A stretch of 64,000 nt of DNA from an uncultured Eubacterium sp. (GTDB lineage Bacteria > Bacillota > Clostridia > Lachnospirales > Lachnospiraceae): contig CAJUDA010000002.1 of assembly GCA_910584875.1 (NCBI GenBank), forward strand, positions 16,651-80,650, in the 5' to 3' direction. Every line of letters begins with the position of its first letter. Position 1 is the stretch's first letter. Made by a program: the position numbers and the translations under genes. Shown here piece by piece: positions 44,575-52,321 of the stretch. The notes under the pieces were generated by a model. That model was given only the letters and a program-made list of their open reading frames with translations. It had not been told where the DNA came from and did not search any database.

Positions 44575-45696
44575 TTAAAGTACATAACGTTCATTTTTTT
44601 CGAGAATGATCTTAATCTCTTCTGGGGTGCCGACGAAATTCGAGTTTGCCCGAATCGTACCATGGCTCTCAACGATGCAATTTTCAATGTAAGTATTATC
44701 CCCAATGTAAACATCATTAAGTATAATGGAATTCCTTATTACGCAGTTATTACCTACATAAACCTCTTTAAACAGAAGGGAATCCGTTACCTCTCCGTTG
44801 ATGATACATCCGCTGGCGATCAGGCTGTTTTTAACCTGTGAACCGGCATTGTACTTAGCTGGTGGGAAATCCTCAATCTTGGAAGCAACATGAGGGTATT
44901 CGTCAAAGAAATACTCCCTTGTCTCTCTCCTGAGGAAATCCATATTTGTCTTAAAGTAAGAATCCACTGTTGTGATGTTACTCCAATAGGAATCCATATT
45001 GTATGAATATATTTTTTTAATCCCTTTATAGCGTATAAAAATATCCTTTACCAGATCAAAACCGCCTTCTGCCCCTGCACGCTCGATCATCTCTATGAGC
45101 TGCCTGCGGCGGATCACATAAATACCAGTTGACACCAGCGTCTTATCCGTCACGATCGGCTTTTCCTCAAAATCCGTGACCACTCCGTCAGCATCTACTG
45201 AAATGACACCAAAGCGGCTTGGATCTTCTACTCTTCCCAAGTCCTTCGTCACGATGGTGATATCCGCATTTTTCTCAATATGGTATCCCAGCAGTTTGTT
45301 CATATCCATCTTGTAAACACAGTCCCCGGATGCGATGATGACATACGGCTCGTGACTGCTCTTCAGAAAATCAATATTCTGGGCGATCGCATCCGCTGTT
45401 CCCCGGTACCACTGGTTATTATCATGAGTCTGCGTCGGTGTGAACACAAACAATCCGCCCTGCTTACGTCCGAAATCCCACCACTTGGAAGAATTCAGAT
45501 GCTGTGTCAGTGATTTGGAGTTATACTGTGTAAATACACCAACCTTGTTAATATGCGAATTTGCCATACTGCTCAGTGCGAAATCTATACTGCGGTAGCC
45601 TCCTGCAATCGGCATGGCCGCTGTCGCACGGTCTCTTGTCAGTTCCTTCATCCGGCTGCTGGAACCTCCAGCCAGTATCAATCCAATTGCTCTCAT
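44575..45696 (-). CDS. glgD: Glucose-1-phosphate adenylyltransferase subunit GlgD
   Basis: 373 aa regulatory partner of GlgC. N-terminal LAGGSSSRMKELTRDRA nucleotidyltransferase and a C-terminal left-handed beta helix with hexapeptide repeats (VKNSLIASGCIINGEVTDSLLF, VYVGNNCVIRNSIILNDVYIG). In Firmicutes GlgD has lost key catalytic residues and modulates GlgC. Overlaps glgC by 4 bp. Confidence 0.95.
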   Translation of the reverse strand: MRAIGLILAGGSSSRMKELTRDRATAAMPIAGGYRSIDFALSSMANSHINKVGVFTQYNSKSLTQHLNSSKWWDFGRKQGGLFVFTPTQTHDNNQWYRGTADAIAQNIDFLKSSHEPYVIIASGDCVYKMDMNKLLGYHIEKNADITIVTKDLGRVEDPSRFGVISVDADGVVTDFEEKPIVTDKTLVSTGIYVIRRRQLIEMIERAGAEGGFDLVKDIFIRYKGIKKIYSYNMDSYWSNITTVDSYFKTNMDFLRRETREYFFDEYPHVASKIEDFPPAKYNAGSQVKNSLIASGCIINGEVTDSLLFKEVYVGNNCVIRNSIILNDVYIGDNTYIENCIVESHGTIRANSNFVGTPEEIKIILEKNERYVL

Positions 45697-46970
45697 AATA
45701 CGTCACCTGCCTTTATCAAACTTTCTCCGCCTTCCAGCGTATTATTCGGGTAATCCTCCAATGTTGTCTTACCTGAAATAGCGGTATTCTTTCCGATGGT
45801 AACGCCATCCGGGATCTCCGTGTTGTTACCAACGGTAACGAGATTAAAGGCATAGACATCCGGTTTCCATTTGTTTACCACATCATCCTCGCCGGCTCCC
45901 AGAACACAATTGGATCCGATCACCGTATCCTCTGCTACGATCGTGCGGTCCAGCACTGTATTTTTACCGATCCGCGTGGAATTCATAATAATGGAATCCC
46001 TGACAACTGCTCCCTCTTCGATCACCACATCCGAACCAATGACTGAATTGTGCACCTCTCCATAAATCTCACAGCCATCCCCCATGATGGCTTTATCAAT
46101 CACTGCGTCCCTGGCGATATACTGTGGACGGATCCACTCGTTCCTGGTATAGATCTTCCAGAATTCTTCATAAAGATTGAAGACCGGAATCAGGTCGATC
46201 AGTTCCATATTGGATTCCCAATAGGAACCAAGTGTCCCTACATCTTTCCAGTAGGCATTGTACTCGTATGCAAAAATCCTGTCTCCCCGCTCGTGACAGT
46301 ACGGCAGGATATGCTTACCAAAGTCACAGCCCTTCTGATCCTTTAACTTGATCAGTGCCTCTTTCAGCACCGGCCATGAGAAAATGTAGATTCCCATCGA
46401 TGCCAGATTGCTCCGTGGATGTTCTGGTTTTTCCTCAAATTCCAGAATCCGATGAGTATCGTCGGTAATACAAACCCCAAATCGACTTGCCTCCTCAATC
46501 GGCACCGGCATGGTGGCCATCGTGATATCTGCGTTATTGGCCTTGTGGAAATCCAGCATTACCTGATAATCCATCTTGTAGATGTGGTCGCCGCCCAGGA
46601 TCAGTACATAATCCGGATTATACGATTCCATATACTTCAGATTCTGGAAAATCGCATTGGCAGTTCCCGTATACCACTCGCTGTTTGAACTTCTCTCATA
46701 CGGAGGGAGTACAGACACGCCCCCAACATTGCGGTCCAGATCCCACGGAATACCAATCCCGATATGAGTGTTCAGCTTCAACGGCTGGTACTGTGTCAGT
46801 ACGCCTACCGTGTCCACTCCTGAGTTGATACAGTTACTTAATGGAAAATCAATGATTCGATACTTTCCCCCAAAAGCAACAGCAGGTTTTGCTACATCCG
46901 CCGTCAAGACACCCAGTCTTGACCCTTGCCCCCCAGCAAGTAACATGGCTATCATTTCTTTTTTTATCAT
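45693..46970 (-). CDS. glgC: Glucose-1-phosphate adenylyltransferase
   Basis: 425 aa from ATG 46970 (AGGGG upstream). Makes ADP-glucose for glycogen from ATP and glucose-1-phosphate. Catalytic core AMLLAGGQGSRLGVLT, KPAVAFGGKYRIIDFPLSN, GDHIYKMDY with metal-binding Asp, and FEEKP; the C-terminus is a beta helix. Paired with GlgD as the active heterotetramer. Confidence 0.96.
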   Translation of the reverse strand: MIKKEMIAMLLAGGQGSRLGVLTADVAKPAVAFGGKYRIIDFPLSNCINSGVDTVGVLTQYQPLKLNTHIGIGIPWDLDRNVGGVSVLPPYERSSNSEWYTGTANAIFQNLKYMESYNPDYVLILGGDHIYKMDYQVMLDFHKANNADITMATMPVPIEEASRFGVCITDDTHRILEFEEKPEHPRSNLASMGIYIFSWPVLKEALIKLKDQKGCDFGKHILPYCHERGDRIFAYEYNAYWKDVGTLGSYWESNMELIDLIPVFNLYEEFWKIYTRNEWIRPQYIARDAVIDKAIMGDGCEIYGEVHNSVIGSDVVIEEGAVVRDSIIMNSTRIGKNTVLDRTIVAEDTVIGSNCVLGAGEDDVVNKWKPDVYAFNLVTVGNNTEIPDGVTIGKNTAISGKTTLEDYPNNTLEGGESLIKAGDVL

Positions 46971-47002
46971 GTTATCACCCCTGTTGTTTATTTGATGTAT
47001 AA

Positions 47003-47031
47003 AGTATAACATACTATTTCATAATTGTGAA
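47003..47031 (-). promoter_or_regulatory. glgC promoter
   Basis: -35 TTCACA (47026-47031), 17-bp spacer, -10 TATACT (47003-47008), about 30 nt before the glgC start. Confidence 0.6.
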
Positions 47032-47123
47032 TATTTTTAACAAAAATTTTTCATATTTTTTTCTTCTTTTCGTTAAATTGCACAATTTCAGCCTGCGTTT
47101 ATTAAGCACTTTCACCTTTTTCC

Positions 47124-47152
47124 TTGTATTTTCCAATTTATAATTATATAAT
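47124..47152 (+). promoter_or_regulatory. murC promoter
   Basis: -35 TTGTAT (47124-47129), 17-bp spacer, -10 TATAAT (47147-47152), start near 47159. Confidence 0.65.
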
Positions 47153-47195
47153 ATTAGTAATAAAAAAGTCATTAAAACAAAGAAAGGCGTTGCTT

Positions 47196-48578
47196 ATGTA
47201 CAAAATCGATTTTGAACATCCCTGCCGGATCCACTTTATCGGTATCGGCGGGATCAGTATGAGCGGCTTTGCCGAACTGCTGCACTCCATGGGCTTTACC
47301 ATCACCGGTTCTGACCGGAGCGAAAGTAAGATTACAAGACATCTTGAAAGCCTCGGCATACAAGTAGTATATGGACAAGATGAAAAAAATATTACTGACG
47401 CCATGGACCTGGTCGTTTATACCGCCGCAATACACCCCTCAAACCCCGAATATAAACGCGCCAGTGAGATGGGGATCCCGATGATGGAGCGGGCGTGCAT
47501 GGTAGGGCAGGTGATGAAAAACTATTCTTCCGCGATCGCCATCTCCGGGACACACGGCAAGACGACCACCACTTCCATTGCCTCACAGATCTTTTTGCAG
47601 GCAGATCTGGACCCGACAATATCCGTCGGAGGGATCCTGGATGCCATCGGCGGCAATATCCGCATCGGTCACTCCCGGCACTTCATTACAGAAGCCTGTG
47701 AATACACCAACAGCTTCCTGCAGTTTTTCCCGACGGTAGGAGTGATACTTAATATAGAAGAAGATCATATGGATTTCTTCAAAGACATTGATGACATCCG
47801 CCATTCCTTTCAGGAATTTGCCAGAAAGATCCCGGCACACGGAACCCTGATCATTAACGCTGACATTGATGATTATGAAGAAATCGTACAGGATGCTTCC
47901 TGCCGGGTCATTACCTATGGTCTGGATCATGCCTCCGCTGATTTCACGGCACAAAACATCACATATGACGAGAAAGGGCACGGCAGTTTTGATGTGATCC
48001 GCAATGGCAAAAAAGGACCCCGCTTTCACCTGAACGTGGTAGGCCGGCACAATGTCTCTAACACACTGTCCTGCCTGGCGCTGGCTGCCCTCTATGAGAT
48101 CGACGACGATACGGTGCAGCAGGCACTGACAGCCTTCCACGGCACGGAACGCCGTTTTGAATACAAAGGAGAAAAGAACGGCATAACGATCATTGATGAT
48201 TATGCCCATCACCCGACAGAAATATCCGCCACGCTGGACGCCGCTGTGAAGTACCCCCACAAGGATCTCTGGGTGATCTTCCAGCCTCATACCTATACAC
48301 GCACGAAAGCCTTCTTAAAAGATTTTGCAGCATCCCTGTCGGCCGCAGACAAAATCATCCTGACTGATATTTATGCAGCCAGAGAAAAGGACCCCGGTGA
48401 TATATCTTCCGCTATGCTCGCCGAAGAACTAAAAAAACTGGGGAAAGAGGTTTACTATTTTTCTGATTTTAAAGAAATCGAAAAATTTATTTTAAAAAAT
48501 TTAGTCAACGGCGATCTGTTGATAACTATGGGCGCCGGAAACGTAGTAGATATCGGAGAAGCACTTTTAGAGACTTGA
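47196..48578 (+). CDS. murC: UDP-N-acetylmuramate-L-alanine ligase
   Basis: 460 aa from ATG 47196. Adds L-alanine to UDP-MurNAc, the first amino acid of the peptidoglycan peptide. N-terminal IHFIGIGGISMSGFAELL, ATP loop GTHGKTTT, then the central and C-terminal Mur-ligase domains (EEDHMDFFKD, DDYAHHPTEI, QPHTYTRTK). Length as for the family. Divergent from glgC. Confidence 0.97.
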   Translation: MYKIDFEHPCRIHFIGIGGISMSGFAELLHSMGFTITGSDRSESKITRHLESLGIQVVYGQDEKNITDAMDLVVYTAAIHPSNPEYKRASEMGIPMMERACMVGQVMKNYSSAIAISGTHGKTTTTSIASQIFLQADLDPTISVGGILDAIGGNIRIGHSRHFITEACEYTNSFLQFFPTVGVILNIEEDHMDFFKDIDDIRHSFQEFARKIPAHGTLIINADIDDYEEIVQDASCRVITYGLDHASADFTAQNITYDEKGHGSFDVIRNGKKGPRFHLNVVGRHNVSNTLSCLALAALYEIDDDTVQQALTAFHGTERRFEYKGEKNGITIIDDYAHHPTEISATLDAAVKYPHKDLWVIFQPHTYTRTKAFLKDFAASLSAADKIILTDIYAAREKDPGDISSAMLAEELKKLGKEVYYFSDFKEIEKFILKNLVNGDLLITMGAGNVVDIGEALLET

Positions 48579-48579
48579 G

Positions 48580-48780
48580 TTATGCACATTATCCACAGCC
48601 TTATCAACAATGAGTCGTACAGACTGGCTGTGGATACTTTTTTGTCAAGTAAAATTTGTGAATAAATGTGATTTTTTTAACAACCAGAAAAAATAACGGA
48701 ATTTCGTTGATTTTCCCTTATTTTTCTACATAACTAGTCTAGCCGAACATATGTTGTCAACATTATGCACTCTGTCAACA
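48580..48780. other. DnaA-box-like cluster and AT-rich intergenic stretch
   Basis: No gene in this stretch. Nonamers matching the DnaA box (TTWTNCACA): TTATGCACA (48580-48588) and, abutting it, TTATCCACA (48589-48597); one-mismatch forms TTATCAACA (48601-48609), TGTGGATAC (reverse, 48629-48637) and TTATGCACT (48764-48772). An AT-rich run follows (about 48645-48735), then two TGTCAACAT-type repeats (48754 and 48772). Function unproven. Confidence 0.5.
48590..48643 (+). terminator. murC terminator, made of DnaA-box-like arms
   Basis: Perfect 11-bp stem (TATCCACAGCC / GGCTGTGGATA) with a 25-base loop, followed by CTTTTTT. Its left arm overlaps a TTATCCACA nonamer. Confidence 0.7.
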
Positions 48781-48816
48781 TGCTTTTTCTACAGGTAAAG
48801 AGTCATTTTCCAGGAT

Positions 48817-48845
48817 TTGCAACTGTTTTTTCTTTATGTTATACT
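48817..48845 (+). promoter_or_regulatory. dnaD promoter
   Basis: -35 TTGCAA (48817-48822), 17-bp spacer, -10 TATACT (48840-48845). Start near 48852; the palindromic repeat begins 6 bases later. Confidence 0.6.
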
Positions 48846-48857
48846 CCTTCGTGGATA

Positions 48858-48895
48858 TAACTCAACGGCGGATTCTGATCGGCGCCGTTGGACCA
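48858..48895. repeat. Dispersed palindrome, full copy 2
   Basis: TAACTCAACGGCGGATTC followed by a TGATCGGCGCCGTTGGACCA arm; the same 38-bp element as at 29549-29586. It occupies the dnaD leader. Confidence 0.65.
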
Positions 48896-48939
48896 GGAAT
48901 GGAAAACACCTGTTTTTAGAAAGGAAATGTATACAGATT

Positions 48940-49989
48940 ATGGGATTTAGCATTACCTCGGATTCTGAGGACCGGTATACCCAGATTCCGAATTCATTTA
49001 TATGTGATCATATGCCCTCTGCCAATGGCAATTTTGTAAAGCTGTACCTGCATCTGATGATGGTGTACCAGCATCAGGCAGCAGACGGGCTCACCGTCTC
49101 CATGCTTGCCGACTGCATGGAGTGTACAGAAAATGATATTCTGCGGGCTCTCCACTACTGGCAGCGTGAGGGTCTTATGAAGCTGCAGGAGGAAGAAGGA
49201 ACGCTCCAGGGGATCACCTTGTGCCGTCCCGGTACAAAAGAAATAGAAACGGTTTCTCCTTATCCCCTTCCAGTGGAAAAACCGGCGGAAGAATTTGCGG
49301 TGCCGGACAAGCAGGAATACACGCCGCTTCAGTCAGAGGCATTGATGAAGGATGCCGAGATCGACCGCGCCGTAAACGCTGTGGAACAGCTCCTGGGAGA
49401 ACCGGTTTCCCCTGCACATCTGCAGACAATCCTGTATTTTATGTGCGACGTCGGATTTTCGGCAGCACTTCTCACCGCCCTTTATGAGACGGCGGTGCAA
49501 AAAGGGAAAAAACGTCCCAGTTACATAGAAGCGATCGGGATCAGCTGGGCAAAGAAAGGAATCCGTACAGCAGAAGAGGCAAAGGAAGAGAGCGCTGCCT
49601 TCAGCGGAAAATACTCCGTGGCTGCAAAGGCATTTGGCATCCATCGCAGTCTTGCCCCGGCAGAGCGTGAGATCATCGACAGCTGGGATCCCTACCATTT
49701 TTCAGAAGATATTATTGAAGAAGCCTGCCGGCGGACAATCCTCCAGACCGGGGACGCCAATTTTAATTATGCTTCCCGCATACTGGAAAACTGGCACAAA
49801 AAGAATGTCACCACCCTTCAGGACATTGAACAGTGTGATGCTTCCCACAAACGCCAGAAACGGAACACGGGCACCGGAAAAAAAGTCGTCGTAACCCAGA
49901 ATCAGTTTCAGAGCTTTCCGCAGAGGTCTTATTCGCAAAAGGACTTTAACAGTCTGGAACGCCAGCTGCTGCAGAGTCAGCGGAACTAA
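48940..49989 (+). CDS. dnaD: DnaD domain replication protein
   Basis: 349 aa from ATG 48940. N-terminal winged-helix-like region (SFICDHMPSANGNFVKLYLHLMM, then a helix-rich part), and the C-terminal DnaB_2/DnaD-type domain with the YxxxIxxxW-like stretch (IIDSWDPYHF) and NFNYASRILENWHKKNV. DnaD-type proteins remodel origin DNA and help load helicase. AGAAAGGA is 15 bases before the ATG, rather far, so the start may be slightly upstream at a non-ATG codon. Directly followed by dnaI. Confidence 0.9.
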   Translation: MGFSITSDSEDRYTQIPNSFICDHMPSANGNFVKLYLHLMMVYQHQAADGLTVSMLADCMECTENDILRALHYWQREGLMKLQEEEGTLQGITLCRPGTKEIETVSPYPLPVEKPAEEFAVPDKQEYTPLQSEALMKDAEIDRAVNAVEQLLGEPVSPAHLQTILYFMCDVGFSAALLTALYETAVQKGKKRPSYIEAIGISWAKKGIRTAEEAKEESAAFSGKYSVAAKAFGIHRSLAPAEREIIDSWDPYHFSEDIIEEACRRTILQTGDANFNYASRILENWHKKNVTTLQDIEQCDASHKRQKRNTGTGKKVVVTQNQFQSFPQRSYSQKDFNSLERQLLQSQRN

Positions 49990-50013
49990 CATATCATAGA
50001 AACAGGAGACCGT

Positions 50014-51012
50014 ATGATACTTACAAACAGCCAATATGAGCAGCTGATGTCAAAATACTACGAGCGCCAGCTGCGCACCAAACATATCACACAGCAGCGG
50101 GAGGCCGAAGTGCGTGCCGCAATCCCTGCGTTTAATGAACTGGACAGGCAAATACGGCAGCTGTCTGTCGATTATGCCAGACAGCGTCTGACAAAGACAG
50201 ATCACAGTACAAGCGGCGGTGTACTGCAGCAGCAGATCCAGGCCGTCACCCGCGAAAAGGAAGCACTGCTCGCCAGCCACGGATATCCAACGGACTATCT
50301 GCAACCGGTCTATACCTGTGCAGACTGTAAGGATACCGGTTACATCGGGGACAAAAAATGTCACTGTTTCGAGAGGGCGATCGTGGATTTTTTGTACTCT
50401 CAGTCAAATCTTCAGGATATACTGGATCTGGAAAATTTCGATCATTTCGACCTGTCACTGTATCCCGATGATTATATTGAGGAGACCACCGGACAGACGC
50501 CGCGGGACAATATGCGGAATATTCTTGCCACAGCCAAAAAATATGTCCAGGATTTCCAGGATGAACCCTCCAACCTTCTCTTATACGGAAATACCGGTGT
50601 GGGCAAAACCTTCCTTACAAACTGTATCGCCAGGGAATTGCTGGACCAGTCCCATACTGTCGTCTACTTGACTTCTCTCAGACTATTTGATATTTTAGAG
50701 ACGTACAAATTTGACAGGTATCTGTCCCACGAAGAAAAAGACGCTTCAGCAGCTTATATTCTGGACAGCGATCTTCTGATCATAGATGACCTCGGTACAG
50801 AGTTGAATAACAGTTTTACTTCTTCCCAGCTGTACCACTGTATCGACGTCCGGCTGAATCACCGGAGATCTACGATCATTTCCACGAATCTTTCTTTTGA
50901 CGATCTGAGGGAACGATACAGTGAACGGATCTTCTCACGCCTTACCAGCAGTTATATCCTGCTCAAGCTCACTGGCGACGATATCCGTCTCAGAAAAGCG
51001 ATCGCACAATAA
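50014..51012 (+). CDS. dnaI: DnaI/DnaC-like helicase loader
   Basis: 332 aa AAA+ ATPase. An N-terminal region of about 150 residues has a Cys-rich zinc site (CADCKDTGYIGDKKCHC). The ATPase follows: Walker A GNTGVGKTF (about 187-195), Walker B LLIIDDLG (about 249) and ISTNLSFDDL. It loads the replicative helicase onto DNA together with DnaD. ACAGGAG precedes the ATG; 24 bp after dnaD. Confidence 0.93.
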   Translation: MILTNSQYEQLMSKYYERQLRTKHITQQREAEVRAAIPAFNELDRQIRQLSVDYARQRLTKTDHSTSGGVLQQQIQAVTREKEALLASHGYPTDYLQPVYTCADCKDTGYIGDKKCHCFERAIVDFLYSQSNLQDILDLENFDHFDLSLYPDDYIEETTGQTPRDNMRNILATAKKYVQDFQDEPSNLLLYGNTGVGKTFLTNCIARELLDQSHTVVYLTSLRLFDILETYKFDRYLSHEEKDASAAYILDSDLLIIDDLGTELNNSFTSSQLYHCIDVRLNHRRSTIISTNLSFDDLRERYSERIFSRLTSSYILLKLTGDDIRLRKAIAQ

Positions 51013-51069
51013 TCGTGCGTTTTTGTAAATGGATGACACCAACACTATTCAAACATGGAGGATACAGTA

Positions 51070-52233
51070 ATGAGCCAAAAAGATTTATCACAGACAATTC
51101 CTTATGGAGACCTTGCCATCATTCCTTTGGAGAGCAGCAAAATGCTCGGTAAAAAAGTGGATGACCATATCGTCAGCTGGAGAAAAAAAGCAAATCCGTC
51201 TTCCTCGATCCATTTTAATAATTACAAAAAGGATTCTTATGTGATCGACGCCATATGTCCCCGTTTCGGATCCGGCGAAGCAAAGGGGATCATCAATGAA
51301 TCGGTCCGGGGCAAGGACGTATTTCTTCTGGTCGATGTGTGCAATCACAGTCTTTCCTATAAAGTATGCGGACAGATCAACCATATGTCCCCGGATGACC
51401 ACTATCAGGACCTGAAACGTATGATCGCCGCCATCAGCGGAAAGGCAAGACGTATCACCGTCATTATGCCGTTTCTGTATGAAAGCAGACAGCACAGACG
51501 GAGTTCCCGGGAGTCTCTGGACTGCGCCCTGGCATTACAGGAGCTGACCAATATGGGGGTCGAAAACATCATAACCTTTGACGCCCATGACCCCCGTGTA
51601 CAGAATGCCATTCCTCTCAAAAGCTTTGAGACAGTACAGCCAACCTATCAGTTCATCAAGGCATTGCTGTCCAATATCTCAGATATCCACATGAATGCAA
51701 AGGATATGATGATCATCAGTCCCGACGAGGGCGCCATGAGCCGTGCCATTTATTTCGCCAATGTGGCCGGCGTCGATGTGGGGACATTCTACAAAAGAAG
51801 AGATTATACAAAGATCGTAGAGGGGAGAAATCCCATTATCGCTCACGAGTTTCTCGGCAGTGATGTGACAGGGAAAGATGTCGTCATCATTGATGATATG
51901 ATCTCCTCCGGTGAAAGCATGCTGGATGTCGCCACGGAGCTGAAACGCCGAAAGGCAAACCGCATCTTTGTTGCCTCGACTTTCGGTCTGTTTACAAATG
52001 GACTGGCGAAATTCGATGATGCCTATAAAAACGGACTCATCGACCGCCTGATGACAACAAACCTTGTTTACCAGCCGGCAGAGCTTCTGGAACGTGAATA
52101 CTATATTGATGTAGATATGAGCAAATACATCGCCCTGCTCATCGACACCCTGAACCACGATGCCTCGATCTCAGAATACCTAAACCCGACAGACCGCATC
52201 GAACGGATTCTCCAGAAATATAATCAAAAATAA
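51070..52233 (+). CDS. prs: Ribose-phosphate pyrophosphokinase (PRPP synthetase)
   Basis: 387 aa from ATG 51070 (GGAGG 8 bases upstream). Makes PRPP from ribose-5-phosphate and ATP, needed for nucleotides, His and NAD. Motifs: KGKD-type VRGKDVFLLVDV, MPFLYESRQHRR, FDAHDPRVQ and the PRPP loop DVVIIDDMISSGES. About 60 residues longer than the classic enzyme, mostly at the N-terminus, as in the atypical clostridial type. Confidence 0.92.
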   Translation: MSQKDLSQTIPYGDLAIIPLESSKMLGKKVDDHIVSWRKKANPSSSIHFNNYKKDSYVIDAICPRFGSGEAKGIINESVRGKDVFLLVDVCNHSLSYKVCGQINHMSPDDHYQDLKRMIAAISGKARRITVIMPFLYESRQHRRSSRESLDCALALQELTNMGVENIITFDAHDPRVQNAIPLKSFETVQPTYQFIKALLSNISDIHMNAKDMMIISPDEGAMSRAIYFANVAGVDVGTFYKRRDYTKIVEGRNPIIAHEFLGSDVTGKDVVIIDDMISSGESMLDVATELKRRKANRIFVASTFGLFTNGLAKFDDAYKNGLIDRLMTTNLVYQPAELLEREYYIDVDMSKYIALLIDTLNHDASISEYLNPTDRIERILQKYNQK

Positions 52234-52244
52234 ACTTGCCAGAC

Positions 52245-52260
52245 TGGCGCCGCCCAGCTA
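52245..52260 (+). repeat. Half copy of the dispersed palindrome
   Basis: TGGCGCCGCCCAGCTA directly after the prs stop codon and before its terminator, matching the right arm of the element at 29549-29586. Confidence 0.5.
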
Positions 52261-52300
52261 ACCGAAAAGGACACGGAATCTCCCCGTGTCCTTTTTGGTT
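52260..52300. terminator. Bidirectional terminator between prs and the PBP gene
   Basis: Near-perfect 17-bp stem with one mismatch (core AAGGACACGG / CCGTGTCCTT), a short loop, and A/T runs on both flanks. Confidence 0.85.
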
Positions 52301-52321
52301 CTTCTAAATTGCACCGTCGGG

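Noticed and set aside
48850..48895. Sequence resembling a tRNA D arm (GGATATAACTCAACGG).
   Set aside because: There is no acceptor stem, anticodon arm or T arm nearby; the similarity belongs to the dispersed palindrome.
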